Of a DNA stretch of 64,000 nt, positions 23,701 to 35,700 are shown one piece after another. Made by a program: the position numbers and the translations under genes. Under the pieces are notes generated by a model. The model worked only from the letters and a program-made list of their open reading frames with translations, had not been told where the DNA came from and made no database searches. Where the stretch lies: contig NC_092676.1 of NCBI RefSeq assembly GCF_964355755.1, positions 3,020,288 through 3,084,287 on the forward strand, in the 5' to 3' direction. The DNA is from Antedon mediterranea. Its lineage: Eukaryota > Echinodermata > Crinoidea > Comatulida > Antedonidae. Within the stretch, counting starts at the first letter, position 1, and every line of letters starts with the position of its first letter.

Positions 23701-26700
23701 GTGATGACGCATTTAAATTGCTAATAATAGGGGAATCTATCATGTTGTTATTACTACCTCTTTCAAATATTAAGTCTTCAAACAATCATTTCATATAATT
23801 TACGTTTTTTAGCACTCAATAAATAAACGCTGAATAATGCGATTTATTCTATTTTATATTCTGGAATAATGTGCCTATGTCAAGTTGTATACAAAAGATC
23901 AACATGTGACATCACAAAGAGGCAAAATGTTGACGCGCGCGTACACAAATCGTACCATTTCATATAATTTAGCACTCAATAAAAATTTACTGAATAATGC
24001 GATTTATTCTATGTTATATTCTGGGATAATGTGCCTATGTCAAGTTGTATACAAAATCAGATCAACACGTAACACCACCAAGAGGCAAAATTTCGACGCG
24101 CGCGTACACAACCATTTTTATCAGTATTTGAACGCGTCAAGTGTGCATACCTTTGTGTCGCTGACGAATTATTTCTGCACTTCTCTAAAAACATATACAT
24201 GGTTTATATATATTTAGTTTAGCCATGGATATAATACAACAATGCAATAAATCATTATTTTATCCATGGTTTAAAACAGGTAACATTTAGAAAACAATTA
24301 TTATATGGGGATGGGATTTCAAACAGAATTTTAAAAGTGTGCAATATCCAACTATGTCCAATTTTTACTCATATTTTTAATATTATTTTTAGAAATGTTA
24401 CTGTTCCACGCATATGGAAAACTTCTATCATAAATCCATTGCCTAAAGTTAATAAACCTAGTGTACCAAAAGATTTTAGACCAATTGCAATTACTTCAAA
24501 TTTAATGAAATGCTTAGAAAGGTTGATTGTTTCTAGACTTAAGGAAAATATTGGTAATGCAGATAAGAATCAATTTGCATACAAGAAAAATAGAAGGGTT
24601 GAAGATGCTGTTAATTCTTATCTCCATGATACATATCATCACCTTGATTCAAAAAGAAATTATGTACGGTCTATATTTTTCGATTTCTCCAGTGCTTTTA
24701 ATACTATTTTACCACATGTTTTAATTGATAGATTATTAAGTTTTAATGTCTCACCTCAGCTCACCAAAGTTATATATAGTTTTTTGATTAATAGACCGCA
24801 GATGGTTAAGTGCAATGGTATCCTATCCAACAAAGAATCTACCAGTGTTGGAGCTCCTCAAGGATGTGTTATCTCTCCAATTTTGTTCTCTTTTTATTCT
24901 AGTAGTTTTAATATTTTAAGCAAAGATTGCAATATTGTAAAATACGCTGACGATACTGTAATTAGTGGTTTTCTTTGCGATAGTAAGCATAATGTAAATG
25001 AATTTGTTAATGAAGTTGGAAGATTTGTTAATTGGTGTGAAGATATGAACTTAATACTTAATATTACTAAAACCAAAGAGATGATAATAGATTTTCGTAA
25101 AACTGCAGTTGAACATAATGTAATAACTATTAAAGAAACCGAGGTTAAAAGAGTAACCCAATACAAATACTTAGGTACTATAATTGACAACAAATTAAAA
25201 TGGGAGTCAAACTCTCTCATGATTTCCAAGAAGGCATCTCAAAGGCTCTACTTTCTCAGAAAACTCAAGCAAATTAGAGTTGATAACACTATTTTAATTC
25301 TATTTTATCAAAGTATTATTCAAAGTATTTTATCTTTTAGCATTGGATGTTTTTATGGTAACTTTACTGAAAATGATAAGAAAAATATTGAGAGACCACG
25401 TAAAATTGCACAACGTATTATTAAAGCTGATCTTACGCCTTGTTCATTTATCTATGAAAAGAGTATTCTAAAAAAAGTAAACAATATTATGAAAGACCCC
25501 ACTCATCCGTTACATTACTGTTATAACTTAAATAGATCAGGCATTAGGCTACGACCTCCAAGAGCAAATCTTTGTAGAACTAGAAAATCCTTCGTTGTAA
25601 ATAGCATTCATATTTTTAATTCTAATGTAAGACGTTAATACAATTTTTAATAGTTTTACATTTTTAACAGTATTTTTAACTTTTTATCTTGTATTTTTAA
25701 TCTGTTATAATACTGCACGTTTTTAAATTGTTGCAATATTGTTGTTTTAATCTACCAAGCAAAGTGAATTTCCATTTTTATGGACAAATAAAATTTCTTG
25801 AATCTTGAATCTTGAATCTTATAGATACCCTCAGTGCAAATTCGTTTACTTTTGTCTAGTGGGAACAAAAATAAGACATATACCTCGTTTTGCTTTGTCG
25901 CTACGTTTACCTCGACGACATCGTCATTGTAGTAGATAGTGAAATTAACGGCATTCATTACATGTGCTGTACAGTGCACGGCTAAATAAAAAAAAAAATG
26001 AAGATTCAATTTTGTTATTAAGATAGATATACTTATATTTTCTTTGAAAGTTAGATTATGTACATCTGTCAACACACATGTAATATAATGCTAATGTAAG
26101 CTTGGTTCCCACTAGAACGTAAACGCAACGCAAGCGTTTTAACCAATGACAAGAGAAGTTATAGACAGTTAGCAATCACAAGCGAATAAGCCATCGCTTG
26201 TGATTGGTCAATTCACTTGCGTTGCGTTACGTCCTTGCGTTGCGTCGCTAGTGGGAACCACGCTTTAGCTAGGCTCCCTTTGACAAAGGGGCGTACGCGC
26301 AAAGCAATCAAGTTGGCCAGTCACAAGCGACGACAGTAAAGCTTGGTTCCCACTAGCGACGCAACGTAACGCAATCTACGCAACGTAAGAAAAATGCCCT
26401 TCCAATCATTGTGTTTGGTCCCACCTGCGTGAAATCAAACCTGCGACTTTTGCAGCATTGTTGCGTCGTCGGTTTCCACTTGTTATTACGCAACACAGAA
26501 CCTTGTGTCGATACGTCGCTCTGCGTTTCGTTCTAGTGGGAACCATGCTTTAGTTGTTCGGATCGTCCTATCGCGTCGTGATTGGTCAACAATTACTTGC
26601 TTCACGTTTTCTTGCATTGCGTCGTCGAGTGCGAACCAAGCTCTAGTGTGTACACAGCAGTAGGGCTTGTAGTCAAAGTACAATGGAAGTAGTTACATAG

Positions 26701-29700
26701 GGCAATAATTTCAATTTGTACGTTATTATTACATAGTAAAATTAATAAGTCAGCAACATACACATTTATCTCGAGTGCACACTCATTATTATGACTTACA
26801 TTTTAATAGACGTGTAGGCCTATCATTAACTTAACTTTTAATAAATGTTGACAATATAGATTTATGAACGTAACTTTTACGTCAATTTCTGTTTAAAAGT
26901 AGACTGACATCTTCCTCACAAATTATGATTTTAACAAAACATAATACCACAAAATGTGTTCTTGATCAATAATTTGGTTTGATTTTAAAATGAAATGGAT
27001 GTGGTTTAACTGAATTAATCATGCGTGCAACCCAATGACGTCATATTTAGCTTTCTTTTAAAGACATTTATGATGTTCGAACAAAAGATATTAAAAAAAT
27101 TAAATGAAAAATGGCGATGCAAAAACTATAGAAATCTTGGAATTATATTTCATAAAATTGGAATTGAAAACTTTTCAAATCCAATGTTTATTTTTAAGTA
27201 GCTAAATTTAGATGGATGGGCGACTCACTTTGTTCTTAAGCTCTGTCCACTATAAAACTTTATGTGACAAAAAAATGTTATGTGCCCATTATATGGGCCA
27301 CCTTTGGTTATATTACTACTACTACTATATTTGATCACATCACAGTTTTTTTGTCAAACAAGTTTGATAGTGTAGACAGAGCTTTACGACTTACCGGCAG
27401 CTAAACAAATTAATACGGCACACAGTACGTGTAGTATAACACCCCGGTCAAGACATCGTCTGGCGTACCGCTTAGCCTGAGATAGAAGAAGAAAGGCGAT
27501 AAGTTAAACATTACATGTCCACATTCACATGTTCCTATAGATAACTAAATGATAAAACGCTACCTATTAAAGATTATATTCGTATTCCCGAAAAGGAACA
27601 CGGCATCGATAATATTACAAATGATAATCTAATGCACCGTTTTCAGAAAATATGTGCTCCAAATGACCATTTTTTTCGTCTGAGTTTGACGATCCTCATG
27701 TACAATTGTGGATAGACAATTCTATATTTCATAACTTTATAGCCCTGTGGGTTAATTACTACTACAGTACAACCCCTCTAAAGCGTGGTTCCCACTAGCG
27801 ACGCAACACAAGGACGTAACGCAAGTGAATTGACCAATCACAAGCGATGGCTTATTCGCTTGTGATTGCTACTGTCCATAACTTCGCTTGTCATTGGTAA
27901 AAACGCTTGCGTTGCGTTTACGTCCTTGCGTTACGTTCTAGTGGGAACCAAGCTTTAAGCTTGGTTTCCACTAGGACGCTACGCAAGGACGTAAGCGCAA
28001 CGTAAAGCGTGGTTCCCACTAGCGACGCAACACAAGGACGTAACGCAACGCATGTGAATTGACCAATCACAAGCGATGGCTTATTCGCTTGTGATTGCTA
28101 ACTGTCTATAACTTTGCTTGTCATTGGTTAAAACGCTTGCGTTGCGTTTACGTCCTTGCGTTACGTTCTAGTGGGAACCACGCTTGAGTAACTTGACCAA
28201 TCACAAGCGATGGATTATCCAAACTGTCGCTTGTCATTGTCAATCCTTGAGTTGCGTCCTAGTGGGAACCAAGCTTTACAAGACACCGTCTCCTAAAGCT
28301 TGGTTCCCACTAGAACGTAACGCAAGGACGTAAATGCAACGCAAGCGTGTTGACCAATGACAAGCGAAGTTATAGACAGTTAGCAATCACAAGCGAATAA
28401 GCCATGCCATCGCTTGTGATTGGTCAATTCACTTGCGTTGCCTTACGTCCTTGCGTTGCGTCGCTAGTGGGAACCACGCTTTAATAGGGATGTCCGATCC
28501 CCCGAATATGGGTTGGCCGAGTGTTAAAAACAAACATTTCCCCGTTCGTTTAATTCACGGAAAAGTGTCTTATTCGAACCGGGATGTCCTTTGAATAGAG
28601 AGTTTCACTTATATCACAATAGAATATTCGACAGTAGTAGTTTGTACAGAGAGAAAGACCTTTCATTCACAGTTTAATCCTTTGTACAGACTGAAATATA
28701 ATTGCATATCGCATGTCAGACGGTACATGATTTGTATGATATCTGTATTAGGTATTCGCGCGCGGACTGAATAGTGTTAACGTAGTGTCGACGTTCTATA
28801 AACATCAGGCGACCCTGTGGAGTGGCCGCTAGACTTTGATGCAAATACTATTTATCTTTGAAGGTTTTAAATGGCTCTATTTGAGGTTTAATACATAAAC
28901 GTTTATTTAACATCGTATACGACGATACTTTACAGGTAGAAACAAAATGTAAATACATAAAAGAGTGGGTAATGTGATTTATTGAACTCAAGTAGGTTTG
29001 TTTGAAATATCGTTTAACGTGTTGAAAACACTGTCTCCACTAACGAAAATAATGTAATATCTATTTATATGAGATACCTATAACTCAAAACATGTTAAGG
29101 TTCTCGTTATAATTGATTGAGTTCACAAAGTCCGCAACAGTGTGGATTTAAGGGGTTCAATTCCGTCACCCTCTTGGAAAAAAAACTTTCTCAGTCTGTT
29201 GTAATTGTTGTTTCGTATGGCGCGCCAAGCTGTCATTTATTCAAGCAATAGAGATACAACTAAGATATCTTTATTTCCGAATAAATGACAGCTTGACGCG
29301 CCATAGTTTCGGTTACTTGCTCATTGTTTCCTATACCACTGGCCAGTTATCTTTTATTAACAGAAGGGGTGAATATGGTTTCCGAACAAGGGACACTTTG
29401 TGCTCAGTATAATTGGCCAAGAAATGCCTTTAAACATTATTTCCCTGTTAAGTGGTCTGAAGTTATATATCAATATTTCAAATACATGGAAGGTGTATCC
29501 GGTAGGTGTGATTTATGTGGCTCATACGTGTCTTCATATTACGCCTAATTAAAAAATGTACTAACAGTACGTTAAATTTGAAAAACGTTGCCAAAATTCG
29601 ATATATAGTTCGATTTATGTCCGAAGTGGCGCTTTCGTTTAACAGGTCGGTTGTAACAAATGTAACGGCCACTATTTGTTTATGTGTTTTGTCGCAGTTA

Positions 29701-32700
29701 AAACGCTACATCGTACCACAATATCGCCGCCTCTGTGTCTCATAAGCTCTGCCGAATCTGTGGAATGGTGGTAGAAAGGCAAGTGATGGTACAACCATTG
29801 GTGAATTTAACAAACGCTCTTGATGGCACATTTTCTTCTTTGATTGGTTGATCAAATTGGTTGAAATTTCCAAATGCAGTATATAACCAGGGACAGTTTA
29901 CCATGATGCGTTTCCCAAAAATAACTTTAGAATGAATATGCATTCCTTCAACAATTGAATCCACTGAAGCAACATTAACTATACTTTTATAGGAATGTTT
30001 TTGTCGGCGTTATCAGTGTAATCTACCGCATCCTAATTCCGACTATTGTTAGGCCTACTTACGAGTCGTGAACCTCTGCACAAGGAGACAATGCACCGGC
30101 ACATTGGCAGCAAGATCATGGCACAATTGAGGTTTAAAACTGCGGCACTGCCTCTCGATATGCACAAACCAAGCTGAAACATTAACCATGATAATATTTT
30201 GATATGATATTCAAAGATCATCGTTACTATTGTCATTCAGCTTTCGTCGTTGTCATCATATTCGTCGTCGTCATCATAATCGTCGTCGTCACCATAATCG
30301 TCGTCGTCATCATAATCGTTGTCGTCATCATATAATCGTCGTCGTCATAATCGTCATCACAATCGTCATAAACGTCATATATGTCATGTCATCATAATTG
30401 TCATCGTCATCATAATTGTCATCGTCATCATAAACTTCGTTATCATAGTTATCATCATAAACATAATCATCGTCGTCATCATCATCATCATCATCATTTC
30501 TTTACGCACTTTCCCAACACTAACACTACCTACAAGAGATCGTACAGTACAGTGGTACCCTAATGATCGAAGATTAGGATAAACGGAGAACGGAACACGA
30601 TCTGTACCTCTCCATCATAACTATTATCATCCATTCATCCCTTAAAACATAAAGAATACTGTAATGTAGGCCTGTCATACTGTACTTTTTATCTTTATTG
30701 TATCTGGCATATTTCAATAACCAATTAGGTCACTGCATATTTTTAAGGTTTAGGTGGATATAATTTTTCGATTGAATAGAAAAAAGAAACCCAAATTGTT
30801 TTCAAATCGTTATGGTACCGGTATAGGTAGGCCTACAGGACACAATAGTTTAACCATGACTTAATTGAGTCATTAGACGGGGAGCAAACAAATTTGTTTG
30901 TCTAACAACCGGATTATCATACCGTTACGGTATGCATGGCCAAACTCAAGGCTTGTAAATATTATTATCTATTTGTTGCGATGTGCGACCATTGCAGAGC
31001 CGCTTATTGAGCTTACAAAATGTCCTATTGGCGCCCCATAATCCACAATTGAAATAGAAATATCGGCAAGGTATTACAACGTTAATTATAACGACGGTGA
31101 TGTAATACATTTTGTCTGATAAAATTGTTTACCGTAATAATAGGTATGTGTTGATTAATCGAAAAATGTTGTGGTTTTGAAAGATTAAAATTTCTGACAG
31201 TTACGGTAATGGAAAATAAGGATAAAGGACATCCTTTCTACCGTGCTTTGGTTAAAATAGTTTGTTTCATTTTCAAAGTCCTGTTTTCAATTTTTGGATG
31301 CGCGCGTACTAAAGATGTACCATTTTAATCAACTTTTGAACGCGCGCGTACGAACAATATATGGTTTTAACCAACTTTTGAACGCGCGCGTAATAAAGAT
31401 CAAGCGTACATCAGCATTTGGATGCGCGCGTACAAGCGATGTATCATCGTGCTTTCACTGGTGGTGATACTACAAACAAGACAACGTTGTATTTCAATTA
31501 ATATTATCGTCCGTTTTTATAACTACAATTTCAGTTCATACTGGAATAGTATTCTTAATTGTCAAAAGTGTGTAAAGGTGAAACTCCATCTCAAAAAGTT
31601 GAGAAGTGTAAAAGCAAATTTAATTGACGTCACACTTTAGAATTCTTAACATAGTTTTGGAAGGCTATTTTTTTTTTCAATCGACATCAAGTAGTATTTT
31701 TTATAGATAGTTTGATTATAAATACATTATGATCAGACTTGGCTAAAAGTGCACTTGGCGTCACAGTACTCGTATCAATTTGCCAATGTTTGTTTACAGA
31801 TCAGGTACTGTAATACATTAAAGAATTAAAATAATACTGTTATTATAAAATAAATCTTTCTTGGTGGTGGCGGAAAAAAATATTGGGTGAAAGTTTACGG
31901 AACTAATTTCTGTTGAAAGATATTACAAAGTATCGCTTATTGCACCAATAGTTATTAATGATGTGTCGGGGTATTTATCGCACATTTTGTGTCTCTATTT
32001 ATCTGCTGTTATGGTAAATTTTATTATCCTAAGACAATCTAAAAACCGCCTTTACGTGAAATTAGGATTTGCGCAGAGATAAGGCCAGTTTACACATACG
32101 AGCGGTAATGCTAAGCGCAAAACCGCGTGGCTTGTCCCATGTAGAATCTGTATATCTTATAGTGCGACCGTCTGGGGACACTTGGCGACGATCGCCCACA
32201 TGCTAATGAGTACGAGGGTCCGTCCTGTCGTATAGCACACTCCGGGTACTTAGTTTGTCGTGAGTAACTCGCGAGTACTGTATGTACTGTAAACGGATAG
32301 GATACGCGAGTACCGGTACTGTACCATCATAGACGCACTGGGGCGCCACGACGCATTAGCCGCCATTCTTTTGTCCAAATCTCAAATTTGTTCAGTGGGC
32401 CTAGCGTACTTACCCCTAACATTTCTCTCAAATAGTGATACTTAGGATGCAGTTTAAATTCGTAGTATTTAAAAAAGAACAAAATGCCATTTAATGAGCA
32501 CCAGAATATCTGAAAGAAAAATGTGATATGCCTACATTAATCAATTAATACGGAAAATGGTCTAATGATAATTTTACTCTTAAATTCAACAATTGTAATA
32601 TATGAATTATTTAAAAGCTGTACGTATTTTATACGACAGCAAACAGCAACGTATACTTTATTAATATTATTTATTAATAAGGCCTATTTAAATTTGACCT

Positions 32701-35700
32701 CTTCCTACAGTGCATCCTGGGAACTTTTTTGGATCAACCTGGGCCCTGTCAAACTTGCAAAGTAAAAATCAATTAAACAAGGCAACTATGACAATGGATA
32801 TGTTACCAATTATCAAACAGCTGATTTGAACAGGAAAATATAGGGAACGTGATGTTTCCTCAATAGTGACACGATTAAAACGTGAGCTAGTGCTGTTAAA
32901 TACGTGAAGCCTACATTATATGTATAATGTCAACTGTATAACATTCACGGTAATGTTATATTAACAATGAATGTATTATTCGATGTCCCGTCGAGTGGAC
33001 AGAACTATCTTGTTTTACACCCCCATACAGATTTGGTAATCAAGCCCCTTAAGACGGTAATATTGCGGTAATTCATGAACGCCGGCCTAGGTAAAAACCC
33101 CTTATTGCCGGTTTCGGTTAGACCGCCTCTGGACCTTTCGGTAATATATTACCGTCATAAGCCTGTAATGCATTAGATGCAATTATTTATGATATAAATA
33201 TGAATGCTTTCACGTAATATGTGTCACTCGGAACCAATGTGTTTTTTTATTGCGTCATTTTTTAAATCCCAGGCCAGTCTAGGTCTTTTGTTATTTTGAT
33301 AGCCGTTTATTGGTGTCATTATTCGTGTTGGCCTACAGAACGTACCAGGGAAAACAACATGCCCAATAGTGTACCTAATGTTGTAATTCTGACATAACCA
33401 TTGACATGTGGATTTACATAGGCCTAGGAGCAAACGATGGTTTTAATCAATTGCTAAACTAGGTCAGATTTTTAATGCAATCAAGGCATTGCAAATTGGC
33501 CTGCTGGCGGGTAAGACTGTACTAGAAATCCCGGTATCCTTATTGTGGTTAATCCGAACAAACTTGTATGTTTGCAGTGTTACTTTATAATACAGTGTGT
33601 TTAAATGTCCTTGTAATAGAATGGTAAATGTTTACAATTCAGTAGAAGAATAAAAGTCAAACGTAAATTGCCAATAAATAGTGCAAAGATAATTGTGATT
33701 AATCTTGATTGTTTTCATTGAATACATTGATTTGAATGTACGAACGATAACACAGTTTTCTGGTGTCACTGAAAATGCGTACTTACTTCGTACGACAATG
33801 GAGGTATAATTAAACTTCCATGGTATGACAATGTCGCGAAATTGATGGGTGGGGATGGATGCGAGCGGTATTTGACAGAAAAAATGTATAAATTCAAACA
33901 AATAAATTCACAAAATTAATGATAGGCCTACCAATAAAGTTGGGCTTGAACCATTGTCAGTCGTAGGCCTACTGGCATGTTATTTTTAGCACTGTAAGGC
34001 TTTATAGGCAGTAAGACAATGAAATCCATGTTTGTCATAATTGTAAACGATTTTAAGTTTAAGACAGTGACGAGATCAATTATTTTTTCTTTATCTAACA
34101 AATGTACTAAATGTAGACGTCCCCCGATCATTAAATTAAATTACAGTAATATATGTGAACATAGTTAATTCTAGGATTGTTTTGGTGTACTGTTCTCCTG
34201 CAGCGATGTAAAAAGAATGAATGTATTTAGGCCTCCATACATTTTGATTGACAGCGGAGTAGCTAGCTCGAGGGTATTGTTGAAATTATCAAAATGTCAA
34301 ACTTAACATGTCAACGTTGGTGGTATGAATCATGTAAATGAAATCATAACAATACACCAGTTGTTAGTAATATTAATAAGCCTACATGTTACATGGGTGC
34401 AATAAACAACGTTGAAGACCATGTCAAAATGATATTACTGCAGTTAAGCTTGGTTCCCACTAGAACGTAACGCAACGCCGTAAACGCAACGCAAGCGTTT
34501 TAACCAATGACAAGCGAAGTTATAGACAGTTAGTCAAGTCAAGTCAAGTCAAGTATCATTTATTATCATTTGTTTTAGGAAAAACATAGAAATTCTGTTT
34601 GCTCTGTTGGCGGAGCACAATATCCAACGGACACAACACGAACTAAAAAAACAAGAACATTACAAAAAAAAGTCTACATCATATTCAAGGCTCTAATAGA
34701 TCCTGGAAAGAAACTATTTGTAAATCGTGCCTTATTGGCCTTAATAGAACGAAATCGCCGACCGCTGCGCATCAACTGGAACATACTAGAGGCCGGATGA
34801 AAATGATCATCTTTGATAGCCACTGCCTTTTTCAGAAGACGATCCGAAAATATGTTCTCCAAAGGCAGTTGTGTAGATCCAATTATACGCGATGCGGTCT
34901 TGACTATTCTATTTGGTCACGCTTTTCATTTTCGCAATCACAAGCGATGTGTTAATGTAAAATAAACCACGAAATAGCCTAAGAAAACCGAATAAATTGA
35001 CCAAGACAACAGAAAAAAAATCATTATTGCATTAAAACAATGTAGTTACTGCAGTGACTGCAGTAGCATACATTTTACATACCTTAATGATCTACCGTAT
35101 GTTATGTGATGTTGATACTGTGATCATTATCATCATCATTATCATCACGCGTACGGCATGATACAAATAATTTGAAGTACATTTGATTTATAACATTTAC
35201 CGTACGTCATTTGATAATGATTTAAGATAATTGAGATAACAATCATAATCATCTATTTAAATATTGTATTAATTATTTGTATTATTGTTCTAGCTCTTCG
35301 GTGTTACAATACCTTTACTCTACTTTCCATACTGAGTGAAAAGTTTGACGAAGATTTGAAATAGGAAAAGTAATAGGCTTTTAGTGTTTAATAATAATTA
35401 ATATACGGACAGACGCTCGTGAGTATTTGAACTTAGCTTGTTAGTTAGTGTCATGTATAATAATGACATGTGTTGTTGTACATATGTACTTCCAACAAAT
35501 ATAGCAATTGGCAGTTTTTCATTAGGTCTCGTATAAATACGAGAAAAAAAACCTGACTCTACAACGAAATTATTTGACGTAAAGGTTGGTTCCCGTTATG
35601 ATGCAACGCAAGTAATTTGACCAATTGATCATCCGAACTGTCGCCTGTGATTGGTCAATTTGCTTGCGTTGCGCTTGAGTCCTTGTGTTGCGTCTAGTGG

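Noticed and set aside
30319-30582. His-rich or Ile-rich frames
   Set aside because: Encoded by the CAT/CGT microsatellite.
32565-32765. Plus-strand frame ending [11 protein letters not shown]
   Set aside because: Inside a NOX4 intron, no family resemblance or splice support, high AT bias.
33632-33901. Minus-strand frame with a GTAAGT donor as a NOX4 exon
   Set aside because: Does not fit NOX4; the missing transmembrane exon was found at 32414-32509 instead.
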